Shown here piece by piece: positions 5,911 through 20,700 of a stretch of 64,000 bases of DNA; the first letter of the stretch is position 1; each line of letters begins with the position of its first letter. The translations under genes and the position numbers were made by a program. The stretch covers positions 49,665,058-49,729,057 of the forward strand of contig OX392532.1 of the NCBI GenBank assembly GCA_947623455.1. The letters are read 5' to 3'. The notes under the pieces were generated by a model, which did not search any database, was not told the DNA's origin, and saw nothing but the letters and a program-made list of their open reading frames with translations. The DNA comes from Mimachlamys varia (taxonomy: Eukaryota; Mollusca; Bivalvia; Pectinida; Pectinidae).

Positions 5911-8900
5911 TCCAAAATTTCCAATTTAATACCCCTACATTTTAATTTTTTCTTATTTTTTCACTTTCTTTTTGTAAAGCAAACAAAGCTTATTTGTGTG
6001 TTTGTAAAGATGCATTTAATGTTGCTACCTTGAGTGGTTTGTGGTTCGGAGACGCCGGAGCGGATTGGAGCTGAGAAATTCCTGCTGGAGACTGCTAAAT
6101 GAACCAATTGTCGTCATGGAGGACACGGAAAAATCTGACATGAAAAATTACAGGTGAAAATGTAAGGATATGAAAAACACAAGATATCTACACTATTATT
6201 TCAAAACCATGTTTAAATTTCATGCAACTTGTCTACAATGCTCTGAATCTGAACCTACTAAAACATCTAGGACCTACTGTTGTCAATCGCACGGGACCTC
6301 GGAGGGCTGAAGTCCAGTGGATCAGTACATGTACGACCAGGAACCTATCACCCCAGTGTCAGGTTCATTAAATGTACTCCTTCCCAATAGAAAATGGACT
6401 CCATTATTTAAAAATATTCCAGATAAAGTGAACATTAAAAAATATATATATTGTGATAGAAAAGGGAAATACAACTCACTTTTGTGACATTAGAAAATTC
6501 TTTTCAGTCAGACAATGAAGCTATATATATTTTTCTCTATCTTAACGTATTAAGACGGTATTAACATGACCATTAACAAATCTATTGTGATACTTGGCCT
6601 TATTTTTATTTCCGTTTTTGTTTTATATTTCCAGAGGCCTTTAAGAAAGCCCGGATAAGGATGATGCAGGCTCGTGAGAGTGCCACAAGAGATCTGTTTC
6701 AGGAGGCCACAAAAACTCGTGAATTAGCGGCATAGATCAAACATCAGAATGAAACCGTTGTGGACTATAAAAGGTTAGGACTAATGTTTCAAACTTCTCC
6801 TGCCAAATATTTAAAAAGTTAAAATACCATTTTTTGATGTTTCTCGCAAAATTTTTAAATGAAAATAAGATTTGCTTTCTTGAGATTATCAATATTATTG
6901 TACAGAAAGACTCAGAGGAGTGCGATTTTTTAAAAGCATTTAAACCATAAAAAGAGAGATCATACATTGAACAGATACTAAAACAAAATCTAAAATTTTC
7001 TAATTTTTTATTTCAGCTGATCGCAACAGTGTTTCCTCTGGACCCTGACAATTCAAAGCCATTGTTTCACCAAGTCCTTAGTGACACTGTATTGAAGTGG
7101 CTTTACAAGAAATGAAACATTAAGAAGGCTTACACTTGACGGTATTGCTATTATGGAATATAAGGAGAGTTTCAAGAATGACAAAGTTTACTGAATTCAT
7201 TCACAAATATGAAATTCTACATCATCAGTCTTGAATTTTTATAATATATAAATTAAAACTTGGTGGTATGATAAATGTTGGAAAAGTCTGAATGCCATAT
7301 ATAAATTGAAAAAAAAAATCTGCAATAATGTTGGTTTTTTTTAAGTAAGACATCAATAAATTTAAACAGTTAAATATGTAAAAAATTCTTTAAAAATGTT
7401 TTTTCCGGAATTTACCTGTATGCCCAGAGTAATGATAGAGTCGGTAGCTGGTGTTGTGCACCATGAAGTTTCCTGAAATAAGTGACCTTGTCATATACCG
7501 GTAGCTACATTATAAGATCAGAAAGAACCATTTACTGCTAGGGTCTGCAGTAATGAAAATGTCCATAAAGAAAAAGATTCCTGATCAAATTGAAATATTG
7601 AAAGTCCCGTCTATAATGTATTTTTTTCTGGGTCTGAAATTATCACAGTTTTATTTAGTACATTTGTATTATTCCTTCTGCAGGATAATAAATTTGTTAA
7701 AGTTGTGTGGGCAAATCTGTCATCTTACCACTTACTATAGGCTAATCTCAAAAGTGTTATCTCCCTTGTTTTCCCTATCATGGCTCCATTGGGAAGTGTT
7801 TTTGAAACAAAATGGCGCCAGGTAAGTATGATGTCATAATTGGAATAATGTCATCCGATTGTCACATGGCGCCAAATCATCACAAAAACACTTCATAGAT
7901 GTCCATCTTGTATCCACCATTGTGGCATATCAAGGGGGATAACAGCAATTTTGGGAAAGGCTTATATTGTCGTCACTTAATGATTTTTATTACGATAAGA
8001 ATAGAGCTATCAAACAAAGATTGTAAATAATGTCATAATGATAAATCATTTTTTTTGTCATAAAAAAATGTTAAGGAATCCTTATCACGATGGTAAATTG
8101 GCATCATTTGGCCATGTGCCATTAAATTCCTCCTCAGAATGTTTATTAGCGATACACCAGAAGTAAGCTATGATAGTGATTCTCGGGAGAAAACAAAGCG
8201 GAAAGTCGTATCAGTCTAGTTTAAATACAATATAACATGATATTGATCATGTGTCTACTCCGTCCTTGTGTTAGTAATTGTAGATATTTTGTAGATACAA
8301 ACGAGCATGTTTTGTATATTTTGTATATATAAATTTAATATTATATACCGAATAAAAAATATCCATCAAAACACTCAGTATTTGTGGTTTTATTTGATAG
8401 AGTACCATGTTTGTTATAAAGTTTCCGCAATTTTGTTTTGGAGGAAGTTGAAACCCATATGTTGAAAATAAATTTTGAAATATGCCAAGATGAACGGAGT
8501 AGGTGTTAATAAATAGAGGCCTAGGCTCAAAGTTGGTTAACCTTCTAAAACAAAGTGTAACAGTAAAGAGAGTAGTGTGCTTCCAACGGGGATCGAACCC
8601 TCGATCTCCAGGTTCCTAGTCGGACGCTCTACCGCTGGGCTAAAGGGAAAGTCCGTCATGTGCAGCAAGGCCATATTTAAAGGTGTTCACACTAACACCA
8701 CAACCTAGGTTCTAACTCCCCGTCACCACAGACACGCAACGGAATAGGCCTAGTGTGCTTCCAACTTGGATCGAACCCTCGATCTCCAGGTTCCTAGGTG
8801 GCAGTGTATAGAAGGCTTTTGTGGCCGTGGTGATATTTTTGTACAATGAATAACCCCTATAATAGCCTATCAAAATCGAAAAAAAAATAAGGAGTAAAAT

Positions 8901-11822
8901 TGGCTTAAGCATGATGAAGTGGACTTTGTGGACTTCACATTTGTAAAAAGAGAAAAAAACATTTTGGTTAGAGATTAAAATGCTGACCCTTCCGAAACAG
9001 GTGTCTACACATGCAAAGCTAGCTTTAGGACTCGCACAACTAAATCAGCCTATCACGAAGTGTTTCATACGTTTGTAGTCCCTACTGAAAATTTGTTCCA
9101 GCTAAGTACAGTGATTCTGAATAACTTAAATAGGTAATTGTTGACCTATTCTGCATTGAATGAAATCTGTAGATATTTAACTTTCCAAAAATATATACTT
9201 TTGGTAGATTTTGATATGTGATGGCGGATTGATATGGGGGTCAAAAGTCAGAGGGTGTTCCCGTACCATTTCACTGGTTTGACATGTAAATTTTCGGATG
9301 TCCGAAGCAGACGCCTGTACGCAACAAGTGTTGAACTTCAAATATTAAAGTTATTAGCTCGAAAGGGAAAATAGCGAAAAATCTAAACAAACGACCTATG
9401 CTGGGACACACATAATTCTGTAACCAAGTATGTAATCTTTAGTTTTAGATAGAACGTAAGAAAAAAAATCCTATTGGCGGGGTAAAATTTTGGGTCAGAA
9501 ATAGCGGGGTTTTTTTTTTGCATTTTTCAGTATTTTTTTATGTGGTAACCATGGTTTTCACACAAGTGATATACATCCAAAATATAAATTTATGCACTTC
9601 TCATTCCATTCTATGGGTTGGAAATACAATGCTGTTTGCAAAAATATATACATTTATAAACTTTGTGTAAATTGCACACTCTGTGTGTATGATTTCGGCC
9701 GTAGGCCTGGTCTTCCAGAAATCTGTTAATGTTACTATACTCTGCTACCCTAGTCGGACGCTCTACCACTGAGCTTAAGGGATAGTCCGTCATGTGCAGC
9801 AAGGAGGCCGTATTTAAAGGTGTTCACACTAACACAACAACCCGGTTTTAACTCCCCGTCACCATAGGGAGGGACACAGACACCATTTGTAACAAAATAG
9901 TGTGCTTCCACCAGGAATCGAACCCACGATCTCCAGGTTCCTAGTTTGATGCTCTACCACTGATCAGCTAAAGGGAAACACCCTCTACCTCAAAGCTAGA
10001 AGGCACTTGTAATCCTTTATTCCATTTAAATCTGCTACACTTTGTAAACGTACCTTCCAGTAGATAAAAACAATGCAAACAAAATGTTTTGTAGTTTTTC
10101 TACATTTTATTAATAATTGATGTGAATGGTATATGCTTCCGTGATACAAATTAAAAATGAGTAAAATTTGAGTAAGTGTAAATATTTACAAATTAACATT
10201 ACCAGTACTCACAAGATCAAATAAAAAAAGTGTAAATAAAAAATTGTATCTTTTAAAGCACTTACAATGTTTAATTGCTGAACACGAATTATGAATCATG
10301 ATTCTCTTCTCACAAAAATCTTATAATTATACTTAAGGGCATATGGTGTCTTCTCACAAAAATCTTATATACTTAAGGGCATATGTCATATTCTGACACA
10401 AAAATCTTATATAATTAAGGGCATATGATATCTGATCACAAAAAAATCTTATATACTTAAGGGCATACAACTGTATGCTATCTTCTCACAAATTTTTTTT
10501 ATTTGGGTTTGTACTAATTTATTCCATCATCTGAAGCCCAGTTTGTTTGAATTATCTTTAATTGATAATAAAGGGAAACAACTCTAATATAATAAAACAT
10601 ATCCACAAAAGTTTGTACCACACAACAATCTTAATGGCTTTAAAACCACCAGGAAAGTATCACTGAACATTTGGTGTCATACAGTAGACCATAGCAGTGC
10701 AATGTATTTGATAGGCTTCAAAGTATAACCAACAAAACTTTATTTAATTTTGACTGCAATAGGTGTGTGGATATTTGATACCATTATTAACTCCAAAATC
10801 AATTCTAGGGATGATGAACTTTAGAAGTTTCAAAATCAACAGAAAAATGATAGTTTATAGTGTCCCCGATACACTTTTGTGATGAAAGCATAAAAATATG
10901 TTCAACATATAAAAAACAATACCTTACAAGTGCCATACATCATAAACAACAAAATTAGCAATCAAATCTATCTCAATAATAACTACAACACGAAGTTTTG
11001 ACATAAAAGCATTCCAGATATGATAGAGTTGATCTCTGTTTTCACGGCGTAAAACCTCCGGGACTAAGGGCATCACCAGGACTAGAGAAGTTGCTATGGT
11101 GACCAGCAGGACTGGGTGATCGGACGTTACGGAATTTGTGCTGCATGCTGTTTACAAAGGCTCGGTACAGTGGCTCAGACGTGGACAAGTTGGCTGGGTT
11201 TTCAGTCGAGAAACGAGAGTTACGCGAGGGTGTGCCTCCCGGAGACCTGTAACGAAAAGTTGTGAAATATTGGTCCATTCTACTCCAGCCATCGTCACAA
11301 AAGATGCATGTGTAAATGAAACCCGAGTCTTAGATCAGTTTTGTTTATTTTCACTGGTTATTCTTTTGATTTTCATAATTCAAAATTTCAATTCTAAGCG
11401 AAAATCAATGCCCTTTTAAAACTTTATCTCAAAATATTTACAACACAAAACTAAAAAGTAGATCAACATGAACACGGACTTTACAAAATCTCCAGTAATG
11501 GAAGGTGTAGCTGGACAGAAAATACAGACACCATAATCACTCACATTCCTGATACAAGACTAGAAGACTAGAAATGTCTGTGAGACATAAATGCCCCCTT
11601 CCCCCATATGAAATTAGTTCTTCATGCTTATAGCGTTTGCGAAGTTTGATGACAATCCGATCAGTAGACATTTAAATAAGCTGGTTACATTACCATGGGA
11701 TGGGACATGAGGGGGCGGGACGGACATGGGTAACACTATATGCCCCCCCCCCCCCCATTTCATGGTGGGGGCATAGCATAACAATCAATCCTTTTACTTC
11801 AATTATAATTTACAGAACACTA
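5911..11822 (+). repeat. Tandem array unit, copy 2 (5912 bp)
   Basis: Two single-base insertions make it longer: an extra G in the G-run at about 9240 and an extra G before the T-run at about 9507. Substitutions noticed: C to A at 7316, C to A at 9874, T to A at 11243. The last is silent in the minus-strand coding segment, but it removes a stop codon on the plus strand. Poly-C is 14 long (11743-11756). Confidence 0.97.
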
Positions 11823-14800
11823 TCCAAAATTTCCAATTTAATACCCCTACATTTTAATTTTTTCTTATTTTTTCACTTTCTTTTTGTAAAGCAAACAAAG
11901 CTTATTTGTGTGTTTGTAAAGATGCATTTAATGTTGCTACCTTGAGTGGTTTGTGGTTCGGAGACGCCGGAGCGGATTGGAGCTGAGAAATTCCTGCTGG
12001 AGACTGCTAAATGAACCAATTGTCGTCATGGAGGACACGGAAAAATCTGACATGAAAAATTACAGGTGAAAATGTAAGGATATGAAAAACACAAGATATC
12101 TACACTATTATTTCAAAACCATGTTTAAATTTCATGCAACTTGTCTACAATGCTCTGAATCTGAACCTACTAAAACATCTAGGACCTACTGTTGTCAATC
12201 GCACGGGACCTCGGAGGGCTGAAGTCCAGTGGATCAGTACATGTACGACCAGGAACCTATCACCCCAGTGTCAGGTTCATTAAATGTACTCCTTCCCAAT
12301 AGAAAATGGACTCCATTATTTAAAAATATTCCAGATAAAGTGAACATTAAAAAATATATATATTGTGATAGAAAAGGGAAATACAACTCACTTTTGTGAC
12401 ATTAGAAAATTCTTTTCAGTCAGACAATGAAGCTATATATATTTTTCTCTATCTTAACGTATTAAGACGGTATTAACATGACCATTAACAAATCTATTGT
12501 GATACTTGGCCTTATTTTTATTTCCGTTTTTGTTTTATATTTCCAGAGGCCTTTAAGAAAGCCCGGATAAGGATGATGCAGGCTCGTGAGAGTGCCACAA
12601 GAGATCTGTTTCAGGAGGCCACAAAAACTCGTGAATTAGCGGCATAGATCAAACATCAGAATGAAACCGTTGTGGACTATAAAAGGTTAGGACTAATGTT
12701 TCAAACTTCTCCTGCCAAATATTTAAAAAGTTAAAATACCATTTTTTGATGTTTCTCGCAAAATTTTTAAATGAAAATAAGATTTGCTTTCTTGAGATTA
12801 TCAATATTATTGTACAGAAAGACTCAGAGGAGTGCGATTTTTTAAAAGCATTTAAACCATAAAAAGAGAGATCATACATTGAACAGATACTAAAACAAAA
12901 TCTAAAATTTTCTAATTTTTTATTTCAGCTGATCGCAACAGTGTTTCCTCTGGACCCTGACAATTCAAAGCCATTGTTTCACCAAGTCCTTAGTGACACT
13001 GTATTGAAGTGGCTTTACAAGAAATGAAACATTAAGAAGGCTTACACTTGACGGTATTGCTATTATGGAATATAAGGAGAGTTTCAAGAATGACAAAGTT
13101 TACTGAATTCATTCACAAATATGAAATTCTACATCATCAGTCTTGAATTTTTATAATATATAAATTAAAACTTGGTGGTATGATAAATGTTGGAAAAGTC
13201 TGAATGCCATATATAAATTGAAAAAAACAATCTGCAATAATGTTGGTTTTTTTTAAGTAAGACATCAATAAATTTAAACAGTTAAATATGTAAAAAATTC
13301 TTTAAAAATGTTTTTTCCGGAATTTACCTGTATGCCCAGAGTAATGATAGAGTCGGTAGCTGGTGTTGTGCACCATGAAGTTTCCTGAAATAAGTGACCT
13401 TGTCATATACCGGTAGCTACATTATAAGATCAGAAAGAACCATTTACTGCTAGGGTCTGCAGTAATGAAAATGTCCATAAAGAAAAAGATTCCTGATCAA
13501 ATTGAAATATTGAAAGTCCCGTCTATAATGTATTTTTTTCTGGGTCTGAAATTATCACAGTTTTATTTAGTACATTTGTATTATTCCTTCTGCAGGATAA
13601 TAAATTTGTTAAAGTTGTGTGGGCAAATCTGTCATCTTACCACTTACTATAGGCTAATCTCAAAAGTGTTATCTCCCTTGTTTTCCCTATCATGGCTCCA
13701 TTGGGAAGTGTTTTTGAAACAAAATGGCGCCAGGTAAGTATGATGTCATAATTGGAATAATGTCATCCGATTGTCACATGGCGCCAAATCATCACAAAAA
13801 CACTTCATAGATGTCCATCTTGTATCCACCATTGTGGCATATCAAGGGGGATAACAGCAATTTTGGGAAAGGCTTATATTGTCGTCACTTAATGATTTTT
13901 ATTACGATAAGAATAGAGCTATCAAACAAAGATTGTAAATAATGTCATAATGATAAATCATTTTTTTTGTCATAAAAAAATGTTAAGGAATCCTTATCAC
14001 GATGGTAAATTGGCATCATTTGGCCATGTGCCATTAAATTCCTCCTCAGAATGTTTATTAGCGATACACCAGAAGTAAGCTATGATAGTGATTCTCGGGA
14101 GAAAACAAAGCGGAAAGTCGTATCAGTCTAGTTTAAATACAATATAACATGATATTGATCATGTGTCTACTCCGTCCTTGTGTTAGTAATTGTAGATATT
14201 TTGTAGATACAAACGAGCATGTTTTGTATATTTTGTATATATAAATTTAATATTATATACCGAATAAAAAATATCCATCAAAACACTCAGTATTTGTGGT
14301 TTTATTTGATAGAGTACCATGTTTGTTATAAAGTTTCCGCAATTTTGTTTTGGAGGAAGTTGAAACCCATATGTTGAAAATAAATTTTGAAATATGCCAA
14401 GATGAACGGAGTAGGTGTTAATAAATAGAGGCCTAGGCTCAAAGTTGGTTAACCTTCTAAAACAAAGTGTAACAGTAAAGAGAGTAGTGTGCTTCCAACG
14501 GGGATCGAACCCTCGATCTCCAGGTTCCTAGTCGGACGCTCTACCGCTGGGCTAAAGGGAAAGTCCGTCATGTGCAGCAAGGCCATATTTAAAGGTGTTC
14601 ACACTAACACCACAACCTAGGTTCTAACTCCCCGTCACCACAGACACGCAACGGAATAGGCCTAGTGTGCTTCCAACTTGGATCGAACCCTCGATCTCCA
14701 GGTTCCTAGGTGGCAGTGTATAGAAGGCTTTTGTGGCCGTGGTGATATTTTTGTACAATGAATAACCCCTATAATAGCCTATCAAAATCGAAAAAAAAAT

Positions 14801-17732
14801 AAGGAGTAAAATTGGCTTAAGCATGATGAAGTGGACTTTGTGGACTTCACATTTGTAAAAAGAGAAAAAAACATTTTGGTTAGAGATTAAAATGCTGACC
14901 CTTCCGAAACAGGTGTCTACACATGCAAAGCTAGCTTTAGGACTCGCACAACTAAATCAGCCTATCACGAAGTGTTTCATACGTTTGTAGTCCCTACTGA
15001 AAATTTGTTCCAGCTAAGTACAGTGATTCTGAATAACTTAAATAGGTAATTGTTGACCTATTCTGCATTGAATGAAATCTGTAGATATTTAACTTTCCAA
15101 AAATATATACTTTTGGTAGATTTTGATATGTGATGGCGGATTGATATGGGGTCAAAAGTCAGAGGGTGTTCCCGTACCATTTCACTGGTTTGACATGTAA
15201 ATTTTCGGATGTCCGAAGCAGACGCCTGTACGCAACAAGTGTTGAACTTCAAATATTAAAGTTATTAGCTCGAAAGGGAAAATAGCGAAAAATCTAAACA
15301 AACGACCTATGCTGGGACACACATAATTCTGTAACCAAGTATGTAATCTTTAGTTTTAGATAGAACGTAAGAAAAAAAATCCTATTGGCGGGGTAAAATT
15401 TTGGGTCAGAAATAGCGGGTTTTTTTTTTGCATTTTTCAGTATTTTTTTATGTGGTAACCAGGGTTTTCACACAAGTGATATACATCCAAAATATAAATT
15501 TATGCACTTCTCATTCCATTCTATGGGTTGGAAATACAATGCTGTTTGCAAAAATATATACATTTATAAACTTTGTGTAAATTGCACACTCTGTGTGTAT
15601 GATTTCGGCCGTAGGCCTGGTCTTCCAGAAATCTGTTAATGTTACTATACTCTGCTACCCTAGTCGGACGCTCTACCACTGAGCTTAAGGGATAGTCCGT
15701 CATGTGCAGCAAGGAGGCCGTATTTAAAGGTGTTCACACTAACACAACAACCCGGTTTTAACTCCCCGTCACCATAGGGAGGGCCACAGACACCATTTGT
15801 AACAAAATAGTGTGCTTCCACCAGGAATCGAACCCACGATCTCCAGGTTCCTAGTTTGATGCTCTACCACTGATCAGCTAAAGGGAAACACCCTCTACCT
15901 CAAAGCTAGAAGGCACTTGTAATCCTTTATTCCATTTAAATCTGCTACACTTTGTAAACGTACCTTCCAGTAGATAAAAACAATGCAAACAAAATGTTTT
16001 GTAGTTTTTCTACATTTTATTAATAATTGATGTGAATGGTATATGCTTCCGTGATACAAATTAAAAATGAGTAAAATTTGAGTAAGTGTAAATATTTACA
16101 AATTAACATTACCAGTACTCACAAGATCAAATAAAAAAAGTGTAAATAAAAAATTGTATCTTTTAAAGCACTTACAATGTTTAATTGCTGAACACGAATT
16201 ATGAATCATGATTCTCTTCTCACAAAAATCTTATAATTATACTTAAGGGCATATGGTGTCTTCTCACAAAAATCTTATATACTTAAGGGCATATGTCATA
16301 TTCTGACACAAAAATCTTATATAATTAAGGGCATATGATATCTGATCACAAAAAAATCTTATATACTTAAGGGCATACAACTGTATGCTATCTTCTCACA
16401 AATTTTTTTTATTTGGGTTTGTACTAATTTATTCCATCATCTGAAGCCCAGTTTGTTTGAATTATCTTTAATTGATAATAAAGGGAAACAACTCTAATAT
16501 AATAAAACATATCCACAAAAGTTTGTACCACACAACAATCTTAATGGCTTTAAAACCACCAGGAAAGTATCACTGAACATTTGGTGTCATACAGTAGACC
16601 ATAGCAGTGCAATGTATTTGATAGGCTTCAAAGTATAACCAACAAAACTTTATTTAATTTTGACTGCAATAGGTGTGTGGATATTTGATACCATTATTAA
16701 CTCCAAAATCAATTCTAGGGATGATGAACTTTAGAAGTTTCAAAATCAACAGAAAAATGATAGTTTATAGTGTCCCCGATACACTTTTGTGATGAAAGCA
16801 TAAAAATATGTTCAACATATAAAAAACAATACCTTACAAGTGCCATACATCATAAACAACAAAATTAGCAATCAAATCTATCTCAATAATAACTACAACA
16901 CGAAGTTTTGACATAAAAGCATTCCAGATATGATAGAGTTGATCTCTGTTTTCACGGCGTAAAACCTCCGGGACTAAGGGCATCACCAGGACTAGAGAAG
17001 TTGCTATGGTGACCAGCAGGACTGGGTGATCGGACGTTACGGAATTTGTGCTGCATGCTGTTTACAAAGGCTCGGTACAGTGGCTCAGACGTGGACAAGT
17101 TGGCTGGGTTTTCAGTCGAGAAACGAGAGTTACGCGAGGGTGTGCCTCCCGGTGACCTGTAACGAAAAGTTGTGAAATATTGGTCCATTCTACTCCAGCC
17201 ATCGTCACAAAAGATGCATGTGTAAATGAAACCCGAGTCTTAGATCAGTTTTGTTTATTTTCACTGGTTATTCTTTTGATTTTCATAATTCAAAATTTCA
17301 ATTCTAAGCGAAAATCAACGCCCTTTTAAAACTTTATCTCAAAATATTTACAACACAAAACTAAAAAGTAGATCAACATGAACACGGACTTTACAAAATC
17401 TCCAGTAATGGAAGGTGTAGCTGGACAGAAAATACAGACACCATAATCACTCACATTCCTGATACAAGACTAGAAGACTAGAAATGTCTGTGAGACATAA
17501 ATGCCCCCTTCCCCCATATGAAATTAGTTCTTCATGCTTATAGCGTTTGCGAAGTTTGATGACAATCCGATCAGTAGACATTTAAATAAGCTGGTTACAT
17601 TACCATGGGATGGGACATGAGGGGGCGGGACGGACATGGGTAACACTATATGCCCCCCCCCCCCCCATTTCATGGTGGGGGCATAGCATAACAATCAATC
17701 CTTTTACTTCAATTATAATTTACAGAACACTA
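11823..17732 (+). repeat. Tandem array unit, copy 3 (5910 bp)
   Basis: It shares the AGGG state (about 15472) with copy 1 although copy 2 between them has ATGG. This is a mosaic pattern. A private T to C change lies at 17319. Poly-C is 14 long. Confidence 0.97.
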
Positions 17733-20700
17733 TCCAAAATTTCCAATTTAATACCCCTACATTTTAATTTTTTCTTATTTTTTCACTTTCTTTTTGTAAA
17801 GCAAACAAAGCTTATTTGTGTGTTTGTAAAGATGCATTTAATGTTGCTACCTTGAGTGGTTTGTGGTTCGGAGACGCCGGAGCGGATTGGAGCTGAGAAA
17901 TTCCTGCTGGAGACTGCTAAATGAACCAATTGTCGTCATGGAGGACACGGAAAAATCTGACATGAAAAATTACAGGTGAAAATGTAAGGATATGAAAAAC
18001 ACAAGATATCTACACTATTATTTCAAAACCATGTTTAAATTTCATGCAACTTGTCTACAATGCTCTGAATCTGAACCTACTAAAACATCTAGGACCTACT
18101 GTTGTCAATCGCACGGGACCTCGGAGGGCTGAAGTCCAGTGGATCAGTACATGTACGACCAGGAACCTATCACCCCAGTGTCAGGTTCATTAAATGTACT
18201 CCTTCCCAATAGAAAATGGACTCCATTATTTAAAAATATTCCAGATAAAGTGAACATTAAAAAATATATATATTGTGATAGAAAAGGGAAATACAACTCA
18301 CTTTTGTGACATTAGAAAATTCTTTTCAGTCAGACAATGAAGCTATATATATTTTTCTCTATCTTAACGTATTAAGACGGTATTAACATGACCATTAACA
18401 AATCTATTGTGATACTTGGCCTTATTTTTATTTCCGTTTTTGTTTTATATTTCCAGAGGCCTTTAAGAAAGCCCGGATAAGGATGATGCAGGCTCGTGAG
18501 AGTGCCACAAGAGATCTGTTTCAGGAGGCCACAAAAACTCGTGAATTAGCGGCATAGATCAAACATCAGAATGAAACCGTTGTGGACTATAAAAGGTTAG
18601 GACTAATGTTTCAAACTTCTCCTGCCAAATATTTAAAAAGTTAAAATACCATTTTTTGATGTTTCTCGCAAAATTTTTAAATGAAAATAAGATTTGCTTT
18701 CTTGAGATTATCAATATTATTGTACAGAAAGACTCAGAGGAGTGCGATTTTTTAAAAGCATTTAAACCATAAAAAGAGAGATCATACATTGAACAGATAC
18801 TAAAACAAAATCTAAAATTTTCTAATTTTTTATTTCAGCTGATCGCAACAGTGTTTCCTCTGGACCCTGACAATTCAAAGCCATTGTTTCACCAAGTCCT
18901 TAGTGACACTGTATTGAAGTGGCTTTACAAGAAATGAAACATTAAGAAGGCTTACACTTGACGGTATTGCTATTATGGAATATAAGGAGAGTTTCAAGAA
19001 TGACAAAGTTTACTGAATTCATTCACAAATATGAAATTCTACATCATCAGTCTTGAATTTTTATAATATATAAATTAAAACTTGGTGGTATGATAAATGT
19101 TGGAAAAGTCTGAATGCCATATATAAATTGAAAAAAACAATCTGCAATAATGTTGGTTTTTTTTAAGTAAGACATCAATAAATTTAAACAGTTAAATATG
19201 TAAAAAATTCTTTAAAAATGTTTTTTCCGGAATTTACCTGTATGCCCAGAGTAATGATAGAGTCGGTAGCTGGTGTTGTGCACCATGAAGTTTCCTGAAA
19301 TAAGTGACCTTGTCATATACCGGTAGCTACATTATAAGATCAGAAAGAACCATTTACTGCTAGGGTCTGCAGTAATGAAAATGTCCATAAAGAAAAAGAT
19401 TCCTGATCAAATTGAAATATTGAAAGTCCCGTCTATAATGTATTTTTTTCTGGGTCTGAAATTATCACAGTTTTATTTAGTACATTTGTATTATTCCTTC
19501 TGCAGGATAATAAATTTGTTAAAGTTGTGTGGGCAAATCTGTCATCTTACCACTTACTATAGGCTAATCTCAAAAGTGTTATCTCCCTTGTTTTCCCTAT
19601 CATGGCTCCATTGGGAAGTGTTTTTGAAACAAAATGGCGCCAGGTAAGTATGATGTCATAATTGGAATAATGTCATCCGATTGTCACATGGCGCCAAATC
19701 ATCACAAAAACACTTCATAGATGTCCATCTTGTATCCACCATTGTGGCATATCAAGGGGGATAACAGCAATTTTGGGAAAGGCTTATATTGTCGTCACTT
19801 AATGATTTTTATTACGATAAGAATAGAGCTATCAAACAAAGATTGTAAATAATGTCATAATGATAAATCATTTTTTTTGTCATAAAAAAATGTTAAGGAA
19901 TCCTTATCACGATGGTAAATTGGCATCATTTGGCCATGTGCCATTAAATTCCTCCTCAGAATGTTTATTAGCGATACACCAGAAGTAAGCTATGATAGTG
20001 ATTCTCGGGAGAAAACAAAGCGGAAAGTCGTATCAGTCTAGTTTAAATACAATATAACATGATATTGATCATGTGTCTACTCCGTCCTTGTGTTAGTAAT
20101 TGTAGATATTTTGTAGATACAAACGAGCATGTTTTGTATATTTTGTATATATAAATTTAATATTATATACCGAATAAAAAATATCCATCAAAACACTCAG
20201 TATTTGTGGTTTTATTTGATAGAGTACCATGTTTGTTATAAAGTTTCCGCAATTTTGTTTTGGAGGAAGTTGAAACCCATATGTTGAAAATAAATTTTGA
20301 AATATGCCAAGATGAACGGAGTAGGTGTTAATAAATAGAGGCCTAGGCTCAAAGTTGGTTAACCTTCTAAAACAAAGTGTAACAGTAAAGAGAGTAGTGT
20401 GCTTCCAACGGGGATCGAACCCTCGATCTCCAGGTTCCTAGTCGGACGCTCTACCGCTGGGCTAAAGGGAAAGTCCGTCATGTGCAGCAAGGCCATATTT
20501 AAAGGTGTTCACACTAACACCACAACCTAGGTTCTAACTCCCCGTCACCACAGACACGCAACGGAATAGGCCTAGTGTGCTTCCAACTTGGATCGAACCC
20601 TCGATCTCCAGGTTCCTAGGTGGCAGTGTATAGAAGGCTTTTGTGGCCGTGGTGATATTTTTGTACAATGAATAACCCCTATAATAGCCTATCAAAATCG

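Noticed and set aside
5788..6033. 81-codon plus-strand frame beginning MGHEGAGRTW
   Set aside because: It runs through the G-quadruplex and poly-C tract and its start and length change with the C-run (71 to 83 codons among copies), so it is not a conserved gene.
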